From the NCBI RefSeq assembly GCF_013391635.1, contig NZ_JACAWU010000002.1:558001-622000 (forward strand): DNA of 64,000 nt, read 5' to 3'. The DNA comes from Natronomonas gomsonensis. Its GTDB lineage: Archaea; Halobacteriota; Halobacteria; Halobacteriales; Haloarculaceae. Position 1 is the first letter of the stretch, and each line of letters starts with the position of its first letter. This document shows positions 1 through 8,308 of the stretch, piece after piece. The notes under the pieces were generated by a model that was not told the origin of the DNA, made no database searches, and was given only the letters and a program-made list of their open reading frames with translations. The translations under genes and the position numbers were made by a program.

Positions 1-1
1 C

Positions 2-133
2 GGCGTCGGCTGGTCGTCGCGGTTGCGGCGGCTCCCGGTGGAGTTGAGCGACGTACCTCCGGAGGCGTTCGTCGTCGTGACGCCCCGACAGGGTGACCCC
101 GCCTACACGTCCCGGTTCTTCCGCATCGACTGA
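2..133 (+). CDS. C-terminal fragment of an unidentified protein
   Basis: An open frame enters from the left edge and stops with TGA at 131-133, giving 43 residues that end in a Tyr-Thr-Ser-Arg-Phe-Phe-Arg-Ile-Asp tail. Codon use is normal for the window (G/C-rich third positions). The start and most of the protein lie outside the window. I do not recognise the family from this short end, so no function is offered. Confidence 0.5.
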   Translation, partial: GVGWSSRLRRLPVELSDVPPEAFVVVTPRQGDPAYTSRFFRID

Positions 134-178
134 CGGCCGCGACGCTGTCGGCGGTGGCGTAGCGAAGAAACCCGGCCG

Positions 179-463
179 TTAGTGCTGGTGGCCGGTCAAC
201 TCGGCGTAGGAGGCGCCGAAGCGGTCTTCGAACAGGTCCATCGTCTGTTCCTCGATGGCCTCGTACTCCTCGGTGTCGCCGCCCTCGGCGTGGTGGACCG
301 TCGCGTGGATGCGCTGGGCACAGGAGAACAGCGCGAGGTCGCCGACGATTTCGGCGTTGGACTCGTCGTTTTCGCGCATCAAATCCAGCATCTCGGTGGG
401 AAGCGTCACTTCGTCGTCGCCGTCGGGGCCGTCGATGTGTAGCGTAACGGTTTCGTCTGCCAT
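179..463 (-). CDS. Small acidic conserved haloarchaeal protein, unknown function
   Basis: A 94-residue very acidic protein with no signal peptide or membrane segment. I place the start at the ATG at 463 (Met-Ala-Asp-Glu-Thr...). An upstream in-frame codon would add only eight non-acidic residues. The N-terminal third looks like a short beta unit, and the rest is predicted helical with a His-Ala-Thr-Val-His-His stretch. It reads in the same direction as the thioredoxin reductase gene, about 70 bases downstream of it, so the two may be co-transcribed. I do not recognise the domain; a soluble cytoplasmic protein is the most that can be said. Confidence 0.6.
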   Translation of the reverse strand: MADETVTLHIDGPDGDDEVTLPTEMLDLMRENDESNAEIVGDLALFSCAQRIHATVHHAEGGDTEEYEAIEEQTMDLFEDRFGASYAELTGHQH

Positions 464-532
464 AGGGGTCGTACCGCGCGCCCACAAAAGGGACTTCCGG
501 TCGGATGCGTCGCTGCTGCCAGCGCGGCGGCG

Positions 533-1570
533 TCAGTCGTCGGCCGCCGCGGCGTCGGCCCTCTTCTCGGCGCGCTCTAACTCTTCGAGATACTCGTCGG
601 CGTCGATAGCGGCCTTACAGCCCATCCCTCCGGCGGTGATGGCCTGCTGGTAGTGGTAGTCGACCACGTCACCGGCGCCGAAGATGCCGGAGACGTCCGT
701 CTTCGTCTGTCCGCCGCCGGTGCCACCGACGGTCTGGATGTAACCGGTGTCGTCCATCTCGACGCCCGTGTCTTCGAGGTAGTCAGTGTTCGGTGTGTGG
801 CCGATGGCCATGAACACGGCGCCGACGGGGAGGTCGAACTGCTCGGTCTCGGGGTCGTCGAGTTTCTCCTTCGGGTACCCCTCGGGGTTGCGTGCGAGGC
901 GCACGCTCTCGATGCCTTCCTCGGCGGTGCCCTCGATTTCGAGGAGTTCGGTGTTGGTCATCACCTCGACGGCGCCCTCGTCTTCGAGTTCGCGGATGCG
1001 GTCGGTCCAGTAATCCTCCGCGCGGAACTCCTCGCGGCGGTGGGCGATGTAGACGGTGTCGGCGAACTTCGTGAGGAAGGCGGCCTCCTCGCAGGCGGCG
1101 TCACCGCCCCCGACGACGAGCATGTCTTCGTCGCGGAAGAACGCGCCGTCGCAGGTGGCACAGGTGGAGACGCCGTAACCCATCAACTCGTCTTCGCCGG
1201 GGACGCCGAGGGTGCGAGCGGAGGCGCCGGAGGCGGCGATGAAGGCGTCGGCGGTGTAGACGGTGCCGTCGCGCAACTCGATTCGGTGGGGTTTGCCCGG
1301 CTCTACGTCGACGATGACGCCGTGGTCGATTTCGGCGCCGAACTGCTCGGCCTGCTCTTTCATGTTGTTGACGAGGTCCGGGCCGCCGATGCCGTCGGGG
1401 AAGCCGGGGTAGTTCGCCACGTCGGTCGTCAGCGTCAGTTGACCGCCGGGTTCTGGTCCCTCCAACACGAGCGGGTCGTTGTTCGAGCGGGCGGCGTAAA
1501 TGGCCGCTGTGAGTCCTGCGATACCGGAACCAGCGATGACGAGTCGACGGTGTTCGGCGTCCTCGGTCAT
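533..1570 (-). CDS. trxB: Thioredoxin reductase (FAD/NAD(P)H-dependent)
   Basis: A 345-residue class II pyridine-nucleotide disulfide reductase that transfers electrons from NAD(P)H through FAD to thioredoxin-type proteins in the cytoplasm. Visible motifs are the FAD-binding GSGIAG at residues 14-19, the GGQL segment near residue 43, the redox-active Cys-Ala-Thr-Cys at residues 137-140 followed by Asp-Gly, a second nucleotide-binding GGGDAA, and a C-terminal FAD-binding GAGDV. Length fits the family. The ATG at 1570 is preferred over an upstream in-frame codon because the Rossmann fold begins right after it and a TATA-like element lies about 28 bases upstream. The gene is divergent from the R2lox-like gene. 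The nucleotide specificity (NADPH, NADH or F420) cannot be told from motifs alone. Confidence 0.93.
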   Translation of the reverse strand: MTEDAEHRRLVIAGSGIAGLTAAIYAARSNNDPLVLEGPEPGGQLTLTTDVANYPGFPDGIGGPDLVNNMKEQAEQFGAEIDHGVIVDVEPGKPHRIELRDGTVYTADAFIAASGASARTLGVPGEDELMGYGVSTCATCDGAFFRDEDMLVVGGGDAACEEAAFLTKFADTVYIAHRREEFRAEDYWTDRIRELEDEGAVEVMTNTELLEIEGTAEEGIESVRLARNPEGYPKEKLDDPETEQFDLPVGAVFMAIGHTPNTDYLEDTGVEMDDTGYIQTVGGTGGGQTKTDVSGIFGAGDVVDYHYQQAITAGGMGCKAAIDADEYLEELERAEKRADAAAADD

Positions 1571-1593
1571 GACAGAACGTAGCCTTCCGTGGG

Positions 1594-1602
1594 GTATGTA
1601 AG
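1594..1602 (-). promoter_or_regulatory. TATA-like element of trxB
   Basis: CTTACATAC on the minus strand is centred about 28 bases upstream of the trxB ATG. This spacing suits a leaderless or nearly leaderless haloarchaeal transcript. It is inferred from position and composition only. Confidence 0.4.
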
Positions 1603-1707
1603 TTGTGCTGTGGGGTGTCGACCGCACACGTTCTGCCGGCGCCCACTTGTTAAACGGGCGTCGTATGCAGGGGGAATCGGTTTGTATGTGTGCATCTATC
1701 ATGGTGT

Positions 1708-2670
1708 ATGACCCAGATACGGGACACCAGCCGTGAGATGCGCATCGACCCCGACTCCTTCGCCGGCGGTTACTTCCGGAACGCGGTGTATCGACACTGG
1801 GACCCCTACGAGGACATCTCCGAAGAGCTGCTCCAGCAGGACCGACAGCGACTCGTCGACTCCGATATGGACTTCGAGCAGTTCGAGGCGTTCCGGGCCT
1901 CCGTCGCGAAGTTCGGCGCCGGGGAGGAGGCGGTCACGGAGGACCTCGCGCCGCTGATGCTCACGCTTTCGGACATCAACGACCAGATGTTCGTCTCCAG
2001 CCAGATTTACGAGGAGGCCAAACACACCCAGTTCTTCGACCGCTACTGGCGGACCGTCATCAACCCGGTCGCCGAGGCGAAGGGGTGGGAAGTCACCCCA
2101 CCGACCGACCAGCGGTACTTCCCCGAGGAATACATCGAACTGTTCGACCGCACCGAGGAAGCGATGCACCGACTGCTCGAGGAGGACACCCCCGAAAACC
2201 GAGCGAAGGCGTTCTGTCACTACCACCTCGTCGTCGAGTCGGTGCTGGCCCAGACCGGCTACTACGGCTTCCAGGCGACGTTCAGCGACGCCGGCCCCGA
2301 CGACTGGGGCGAGGAGGCCGACACCGAGGACATCTACCTCGACGGCCTCATCGAGGGCATCACGCGCATCCGTTCTGATGAGGGCCGCCACGTCGGCTTC
2401 GGGATGCACAAGGTCCAGCACCTCATCGCCGAGGAGGGCGTCGACCCCGATATCGTCCAGGGGATTCTCACGGACCTCCTGCCGCTCGTCGCCGGCACCG
2501 TCCAGACGGAGTTCGACACCGGCGCCGACCCCGCGCCGCTCATCGAGTACGCCCAGGGAAAACTCTCGAAGCGCATCGAAATCATCACCGACGCCGACGC
2601 GGAGTTGCCGCCCGTCGAGGAACTCGTGAAAATCGAAGGCGCCGACGACCCCGCGCCTGCCGACGACTGA
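1708..2670 (+). CDS. R2lox-like ferritin-fold di-metal oxidase (ribonucleotide reductase R2 homologue)
   Basis: A 320-residue helical protein of the ribonucleotide reductase small-subunit superfamily. Candidate metal ligands are visible in order: an acidic residue near 74-78, Glu103-x2-His106, Glu177, and Glu225-x2-His228. The N-terminal DPDSFAGGYFRNAVYRHWDP-type opening resembles R2-like ligand-binding oxidases (R2lox), which hold a Mn/Fe centre and a fatty-acid ligand, more than true class I R2. No R1 (nrdA) gene is nearby, which agrees with R2lox. Many databases would label it ribonucleoside-diphosphate reductase beta subunit. The start is taken at ATG 1708; an internal ATG at 1738 is possible. 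It is divergent from trxB and shares a spacer of about 137 bases. The Tyr-Val crosslink of R2lox could not be checked by eye. Confidence 0.8.
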   Translation: MTQIRDTSREMRIDPDSFAGGYFRNAVYRHWDPYEDISEELLQQDRQRLVDSDMDFEQFEAFRASVAKFGAGEEAVTEDLAPLMLTLSDINDQMFVSSQIYEEAKHTQFFDRYWRTVINPVAEAKGWEVTPPTDQRYFPEEYIELFDRTEEAMHRLLEEDTPENRAKAFCHYHLVVESVLAQTGYYGFQATFSDAGPDDWGEEADTEDIYLDGLIEGITRIRSDEGRHVGFGMHKVQHLIAEEGVDPDIVQGILTDLLPLVAGTVQTEFDTGADPAPLIEYAQGKLSKRIEIITDADAELPPVEELVKIEGADDPAPADD

Positions 2671-2702
2671 CCGCGTCCCGTTCCCGCGCGGCGAGTGGGT
2701 CG

Positions 2703-2711
2703 TAACTTATT
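2703..2711 (+). promoter_or_regulatory. TATA-like element of rtcB
   Basis: TAACTTATT is centred about 30 bases upstream of the rtcB ATG in an otherwise G+C-rich spacer. This fits a leaderless promoter driving rtcB and the overlapping larA-like gene. Confidence 0.5.
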
Positions 2712-2736
2712 GGACCGCTCGCGTCGAACGCCGGGT

Positions 2737-4194
2737 ATGACCACGTTCGACGCGGGCGACGTGACGCTGCACAAGGTCCGCGACTACGTCTGGGAGATTC
2801 CACCCGAGGGCGGCATGCGCGTTCCGGCGCGGGTGTTGGCCAGCGAGGAACTCCTCGAAGAGATCTCGGAGGACAAGACGCTCGAACAGCTGAAGAACAC
2901 GACGCATCTCCCCGGCGTCACGAAGTACGCCCTCTGTATGCCCGACGGCCATCAGGGGTACGGCTTCCCGGTCGGCGGGGTCGCGGCCATCGACGCCGAG
3001 GACGGCTGTATCTCGCCCGGAGCGGTGGGGTACGACATCAACTGCGGCGTCCGGATGGTGAAAACGAATCTCACCTACGACGACGTTCAGGGTCACGAAG
3101 AGGAACTCGTCGACGCGCTGTTCGAGGCGGTTCCCTCCGGCCTCGGCGGCGGCGGCGTCGTCGAGGGCGATTCCGGTACCGTCGAAGCCGTCCTCGAACG
3201 CGGAATGGACTGGGCCCACGAACAGGGCTACGCCACGGCCGACGACCTCGCCCACTGCGAAGACGAGGGCGTCCGGCACGACGCCGACGCTGCGGCGGTC
3301 TCGAAGAAGGCCAAAGACCGCGGGCGCAACCAACTCGGCTCGCTGGGGTCGGGGAACCACTTCCTCGAAGTCCAGCGCGTCACCGACATCTTCGACGAGG
3401 AGATAGCCGACGCCTACGGACTCGAGGAGGACCAAATCGTTGTCCTCATCCACTGTGGCTCTCGGGGACTTGGCCACCAGGTCTGCAACGACTACCTCCG
3501 TGACATCGAACAGGCCCACAGCGGCCTGCTGTCGCAGTTGCCCGACAAGGAACTCGCGGCGGCGCCCGCTGGGTCCCAGCTCGCCGAGGACTACTACGAC
3601 GCGATGTGTGCGGCCATCAACTTCGCGTGGGTGAACCGACAGCTCATTACCCACCAGACTCGGCAGGTGTTCGAGGAGGTCTTCGGTGAGGACTGGCAGT
3701 CCCTCGGCATGGACCTGCTGTACGACGTTTCGCACAACATCGCCAAGAAGGAAGTTCACGAAATCGAGGGGGAAGACAGGGAGCTGTTCGTCCACCGGAA
3801 GGGCGCCACGCGGGCGTTCCCGGCAGGTCGAAGCGAGGTGCCGAAGGCCTACCGCGACGTCGGGCAGCCGGTCATCATCCCCGGCAGCATGGGTGCTGGG
3901 TCGTACGTCCTCTGTGGTGGCGCCGAGTCGATGGACCTCTCCTTCGGTTCGACGGCCCACGGCGCCGGTCGTCTGATGAGCCGGACCCAAGCGAAAAGCG
4001 AGTTCTGGGGCGGCGACGTACAGGACGACCTCCGCGACCAGCAGGTGTACGTGAAGGCCCAGAGTGGTGCGACAATCGCCGAGGAGGCACCGGGCGTGTA
4101 CAAGGACGTAGACGAGGTAGTTCGCGTCAGCGACGAACTCGGCATCGGTGACAAGGTCGCCCGCGTCTACCCGGTCTGCAACATCAAGGGCTGA
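2737..4194 (+). CDS. rtcB: tRNA-splicing ligase RtcB
   Basis: A 485-residue RtcB that joins 2',3'-cyclic phosphate and 5'-OH RNA ends in a GTP- and metal-dependent reaction. In archaea it seals tRNA exons after the splicing endonuclease. Seen in sequence: Asp100-Ile-Asn-Cys103 with the catalytic-site cysteine, a GNHFLE box, HCGSRGLGHQ, the later SHN histidine, GSMGAGSY, and STAHGAGR, which carries the guanylylated histidine. All metal and guanylate residues expected from archaeal RtcB appear present. There is no intein, although archaeal rtcB genes sometimes carry one. The ATG at 2737 sits about 30 bases after a TATA-like box. Its TGA overlaps the ATG of the following larA-like gene by one base, implying translational coupling. 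Confidence 0.97.
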   Translation: MTTFDAGDVTLHKVRDYVWEIPPEGGMRVPARVLASEELLEEISEDKTLEQLKNTTHLPGVTKYALCMPDGHQGYGFPVGGVAAIDAEDGCISPGAVGYDINCGVRMVKTNLTYDDVQGHEEELVDALFEAVPSGLGGGGVVEGDSGTVEAVLERGMDWAHEQGYATADDLAHCEDEGVRHDADAAAVSKKAKDRGRNQLGSLGSGNHFLEVQRVTDIFDEEIADAYGLEEDQIVVLIHCGSRGLGHQVCNDYLRDIEQAHSGLLSQLPDKELAAAPAGSQLAEDYYDAMCAAINFAWVNRQLITHQTRQVFEEVFGEDWQSLGMDLLYDVSHNIAKKEVHEIEGEDRELFVHRKGATRAFPAGRSEVPKAYRDVGQPVIIPGSMGAGSYVLCGGAESMDLSFGSTAHGAGRLMSRTQAKSEFWGGDVQDDLRDQQVYVKAQSGATIAEEAPGVYKDVDEVVRVSDELGIGDKVARVYPVCNIKG

Positions 4195-5420
4195 TGTCGG
4201 CTTTCGAACTCCCGTTCGGCGACGGAATCGTGTCGGTCGACCTTCCGGACTGTTCGGTGACCGTCGCCGAACCGGCCGGTGGGGAGGCGGTCGAGGTCCG
4301 ACCCGCCGCGGAGGCGGCTCTCGCCGACCCGCTCGGCCCCGATCTCAAGACGCTCGTCGACCCCGACGACACCGTCGCCATCGTGGTCACCGACATCACC
4401 CGTGCGACGCCGGACGGCGTCCTCGTCGACGCCATGCTGTCGGAACTCGAACGCACCGGCGTCTACCGCGAGCAGGTGACCGTCGTCGTCGGATTGGGCC
4501 TCCACCGGCCGATGACCGACGACGAACTCGAAGCGATGCTCGGCGAGCACGCCGACCTCGCGGTCAACCACGACCCCGACGACACCGTCGAGGTGGGGTC
4601 GGTCGCCGGAACGCCCGTCGAACTCAACCGCACCGTCGCCCGCGCCGACCGCGTGCTCGCGACAGGGATGGTCGAACCCCACCAGTACGCCGGCTTCTCC
4701 GGCGGTGGGAAGACGGTCGCCATCGGTGCCGGCGGCGAATCGCTCATCCGCTACACGCACGGCCCCGACATGCTCTCCGACGACGGCGTCCGCCTCGGGA
4801 GCATCGACGGCAACCCCTTCCGGGACGCCATCGACGCCGCTGGTGAGGCCTGCGGCGTCGAGTTCTGTCTCAACGTCACCCACGGCCCACCGGGAATTCT
4901 CGACGTGGCCGCAGGAGCGCCGAAACGCGTCGTTCGGTCGCTGGCCGACAGCGCAAAGGCGGCGCTGTCGGTGAGCGTCGACGGCGAGTACGACGCCGTC
5001 GTCGGCGGCGTCGGCGCGCCGAAGGACGCAAATCTGTATCAGACGACACGGGCGGCGACGTACATCCTCTTGGGTGCGAACAATCCACTTCGTGACGACG
5101 GGAGAGTCGTCCTCCCCGCCCGCCTTCAGGAGGGCGCCGGCGAAGGTCGCGGCGAACAACGCTTCTACGAGTGGCTCTCGGGAGCCGAAAGCGCCGAACA
5201 ACTGTACGAGACGATGCGGAGCGGCTACGAGGCTGGCGCCCAGCGTGCCTTCGTCGTCGCTCGCGCGCTTCGTGACCACGACGTGTACATCACGAACAGC
5301 GAGTCGCCGGACATCGTCGAGGAGTGTCTGATGTCCGCCAGCGACTCCGTCGACGACGCAATCGAACCGGGAAGCGACGTGCTGGTGGTTCCGGACGCGC
5401 TGAACACGCTTCTCGTGTAA
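4194..5420 (+). CDS. larA: LarA-family (DUF2088) nickel-pincer racemase/epimerase
   Basis: A 408-residue LarA-type protein. The five residues important in Lactobacillus LarA (Arg75, His108, His174, Lys184, His200) are matched here by Arg70, His104, His163, Lys173 and His189 with nearly identical spacing. The lysine lies in a Ser-Gly-Gly-Gly-Lys motif where the nickel-pincer nucleotide (NPN) would be tethered, so an NPN-dependent 2-hydroxy-acid racemase or epimerase is likely. The family has many substrates, and lactate is only one possibility. The cofactor-making larB, larC and larE genes are not in this window. The start codon overlaps the rtcB stop by one base (TGATG), so the two are translated from one transcript. 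The functional link between RNA ligation and this racemase is unclear. Confidence 0.87.
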   Translation: MSAFELPFGDGIVSVDLPDCSVTVAEPAGGEAVEVRPAAEAALADPLGPDLKTLVDPDDTVAIVVTDITRATPDGVLVDAMLSELERTGVYREQVTVVVGLGLHRPMTDDELEAMLGEHADLAVNHDPDDTVEVGSVAGTPVELNRTVARADRVLATGMVEPHQYAGFSGGGKTVAIGAGGESLIRYTHGPDMLSDDGVRLGSIDGNPFRDAIDAAGEACGVEFCLNVTHGPPGILDVAAGAPKRVVRSLADSAKAALSVSVDGEYDAVVGGVGAPKDANLYQTTRAATYILLGANNPLRDDGRVVLPARLQEGAGEGRGEQRFYEWLSGAESAEQLYETMRSGYEAGAQRAFVVARALRDHDVYITNSESPDIVEECLMSASDSVDDAIEPGSDVLVVPDALNTLLV

Positions 5421-5423
5421 CCC

Positions 5424-8210
5424 TCAGTCGTCGGTTCGGACGGTGACCCCGTCGCCGTCGTCGCCGATTTCGGCCATCACGCGGTCGTGAAACTCCTGGA
5501 GGACGGCTGATTCGTCCTCGGCGAGCACCACGTCGCTGGCCATCAGCGTCGCCAGTCCGAACGCCCGTGGCGTCGGTGAGTCGACCGTCTGGACACACAC
5601 GTCGATGTCGCCGGAGGCCACCCCGGCGACGAACGTCTCGACGGCGTCCACGTCGAGTTTGTCCGCCAGTATCTCGCGGTAGGTCTCCTCCATCACGGCG
5701 AAGTCCTCCTTCTCGCGGGCGAAGCCGATGAGCATCTCGCTGGAGACCTGCTGTTGGCTCGCCGACTTCTCGTAGCCCTTGTAGCGCTTCAGAATCATCA
5801 GCGCGCGGGTGGCGTTGATGCGGAAGTACCGTTTCAGGAGGTCGGTTCCGTCCAGTGCGGCCCGCAAATCGCCGCGCACCGCCCACGGTTCGATGTCGGC
5901 GACGATACCGTCGATGTCGACCTTGCGATTGAGCGGCATCGACAGCGTGAACCCGTGGTCGGCGACGGCGACTTTCACGTTGGCGTTGGCCTGCTGGGCA
6001 CACCGGTATGCCAGCAGTCGCGACAACCCGTCGTTGAACCGTCGGCCGTAGTTGGCGTGGACGTGGTAGTTCCGGCGGTAGGCCTCGCGGTCGAGTTCGA
6101 CTTCGACGGCGAGTCGCCGGTCCGTCGAGACGCTCTCGACGCCAGCGTAGCGAACCTGTGCGTCGAACATCCGCGTTATCGCCCGGACCGTGTTCTCGTC
6201 GAGCGGGAACTTCCGGAGCCACCGACGAACCTCGGGCGGTCCGCCGGATTCGAGGCGGTCACACAGTTCACGCTGGAAGGTCAACACCTCTCGTCCGAGG
6301 TCGTAGGACAGCGGCAGGCGTTCGGAGTACCACGACGGAACCGTCGCCCGCGCGCTCGTCGGGTCGACGTACACCTTCGAGCCCCGCCGGTAACTGTACT
6401 CGTAGTTCTGTCCGCCCAACACGAACACGTCGCCCGATTCGAGCGTGTCCAGATACGACTCGTCCAACTGCCCGACCCACTCCTCGCCTGACCGGGTGAA
6501 CACGTCACAATCGAAGGAGTCCGGAATGGTGCCGATGTTCGTCATGTAGATGACGCGGGCGAGACGGCCGCGCTTGCCGACGAGCGGCGTCCCCGGCTCG
6601 AACTCCTCGTAGTGGTGTTCGCCGCCGGGTGGGTCGTTCTCGTCGCGCCAGACCTTCGCGTAGACGTTCTTGTCTTCCATTCCCCCGTAGTCGGCCGTGA
6701 GATACCGGAACAGCGACTCGACGTGGTCCTCGTCGTAGTTCCGAAACGGGTAGGCAGACCGGAGCGTCGACAACAGTTCGGCTTCCGGAAGCGGCCCGTT
6801 GATGGCCATCCCGTAGACCTGTTGGACGGCCACGTCGTGGGCGTTCTCGGGGACGAACACGCGGTCGACGAACCCCTCTTCGGCCTTCTTCAACATCACG
6901 GCACACTCGATGAGTTCGTCGCGGTCCAAGGCGAACACTCGACCCTTGACCGTCTCGCCCAACTGGTGGCCGGCCCGGCCGACCCGCTGGAGCAGCGAGG
7001 CGACGGATTTCGGCGACCCCACCTGTACCACGAGGTCGATGTGTGGCATGTCGATGCCCAACTCCAGTGAGGTCGAGGTCGTCACTACGTCGAGCGTTCC
7101 CTCCTTTAGCCCCGCCTCTATCTCTTGGCGTCGGTCCTTCGACAGCGAGCCGTGGTGACAGCCGGAGTTCGACTCGTCGTAGTCACCGCGCTCTCGGAGG
7201 TTGTTGAGAACGCGTTCGGCGCCCGACCGCGTGTTCGTGAACACCAATGTGTTGGTGTGGTCGGCGACGAGTTCGTCCAGTTCGCCGTAGAACCGCTCCG
7301 TCACCACGCCGTGTGGCGTGTTGATGAGGTCCTCGGTCGGACAGCGAAGCTCCATGTCGAACTCGCGAACGAACCGCGCGTCGACGATTTCGCAGTCGCG
7401 AGGTTGCCACTCGTCGTCCTCACCTCCGGGATCGCCACCGACCAGAAAATCGGCCATCGCATCGAGCGGTTCGACCGTCGCCGAACAGCCGATGCGTGTC
7501 GGCGAGGTCTCACACAGGCGTTCGAGCCGTTCCAATGACACCGAGAGGTGTGTCCCGCGTTTGTTGTCCGCGAGGGAATGAATTTCGTCGACGACGACGT
7601 ACTCGACGGTTTCGAGTTTCTGCTTGAACTTCGGGCTGTTGAGGAGGATTGCGAGCGTCTCCGGCGTCGTGTTGAGGATGTGTGGCGTCTCCTCGAGCAT
7701 CGCCTGTCGGTCGCTGTCGGAGGTGTCGCCGTGCCGAATCGCGTGCCGCAACTCGACGGACTCGCCACGTGCGTCGAGTTTCTCGGTGATACCGTCCAGC
7801 GGCTCGGCGAGGTTTCGGTGGATGTCGTTGGCCAGCGACTTCAGCGGCGAGACGTACAGACAGTAGACGCTGTTGTCGAGGCCGTCGTCGGTCCGCGAAC
7901 GCTCGAAGAGGTCGTCGAGGATAGCGGTGAAGGAGGCGAGAGTCTTGCCCGACCCGGTCGGCGCCGCGACCAGACAGTTTTGACTCTCGTCGATGAGCGG
8001 GACGGCCTTCTTCTGCGGTGGGGTAAAGAACCCGCCGTTGTCGGGGACGAACGCGCCGAACTGCTCGACCCACCACTCCCGAACGGCGGTGTCGAGGCGG
8101 GCGAACGCGTCGGCGTCGTCTATCTCGACGGACGTGCCGTCGAAGTCGACGCGGGAGTCCAGCGTCTCTCGGGCGACGCTCTCGGCTTCCTCCGACGGGC
8201 CACCCTCCAT
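5424..8210 (-). CDS. lhr: Lhr-type superfamily 2 DNA helicase
   Basis: A 928-residue large helicase-related protein, an ATP-driven 3'-5' helicase used in archaeal and bacterial DNA repair. Motifs in order are an N-terminal Q-like region (FTPPQ), Walker A APTGSGKT, SPLKSL (motif Ia), DEIH (Walker B), SAT (motif III), a RecA2 domain with TSLELGID and QRVGRAGH (motifs V and VI), then the winged-helix and Lhr-core region. Length matches core archaeal Lhr. I take the ATG at 8210 (Met-Glu-Gly-Gly); 24 more codons are open upstream but begin with a poor sequence. It is convergent with larA (3 bases between the stops) and divergent from the MBL hydrolase gene. Confidence 0.95.
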   Translation of the reverse strand: MEGGPSEEAESVARETLDSRVDFDGTSVEIDDADAFARLDTAVREWWVEQFGAFVPDNGGFFTPPQKKAVPLIDESQNCLVAAPTGSGKTLASFTAILDDLFERSRTDDGLDNSVYCLYVSPLKSLANDIHRNLAEPLDGITEKLDARGESVELRHAIRHGDTSDSDRQAMLEETPHILNTTPETLAILLNSPKFKQKLETVEYVVVDEIHSLADNKRGTHLSVSLERLERLCETSPTRIGCSATVEPLDAMADFLVGGDPGGEDDEWQPRDCEIVDARFVREFDMELRCPTEDLINTPHGVVTERFYGELDELVADHTNTLVFTNTRSGAERVLNNLRERGDYDESNSGCHHGSLSKDRRQEIEAGLKEGTLDVVTTSTSLELGIDMPHIDLVVQVGSPKSVASLLQRVGRAGHQLGETVKGRVFALDRDELIECAVMLKKAEEGFVDRVFVPENAHDVAVQQVYGMAINGPLPEAELLSTLRSAYPFRNYDEDHVESLFRYLTADYGGMEDKNVYAKVWRDENDPPGGEHHYEEFEPGTPLVGKRGRLARVIYMTNIGTIPDSFDCDVFTRSGEEWVGQLDESYLDTLESGDVFVLGGQNYEYSYRRGSKVYVDPTSARATVPSWYSERLPLSYDLGREVLTFQRELCDRLESGGPPEVRRWLRKFPLDENTVRAITRMFDAQVRYAGVESVSTDRRLAVEVELDREAYRRNYHVHANYGRRFNDGLSRLLAYRCAQQANANVKVAVADHGFTLSMPLNRKVDIDGIVADIEPWAVRGDLRAALDGTDLLKRYFRINATRALMILKRYKGYEKSASQQQVSSEMLIGFAREKEDFAVMEETYREILADKLDVDAVETFVAGVASGDIDVCVQTVDSPTPRAFGLATLMASDVVLAEDESAVLQEFHDRVMAEIGDDGDGVTVRTDD

Positions 8211-8308
8211 CGTTGCCGGGTACGTCTCCGAGCGGCAAGTGGGTTCCGACACCGGAGTGAAAGTGAACCGACCGCAGGGCACTTGCCCCTCGCCGCCGAG
8301 GCGTCGGT

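Noticed and set aside
653-1582. Long open frame of about 309 codons on the plus strand opposite trxB
   Set aside because: It lies wholly antisense to a clear thioredoxin reductase and is a product of high G+C and codon bias; its protein has no recognised domain.
1708-2670. Ribonucleotide reductase beta subunit (NrdB)
   Set aside because: No NrdA partner is near and the N-terminal sequence resembles R2lox; kept as a related alternative only.
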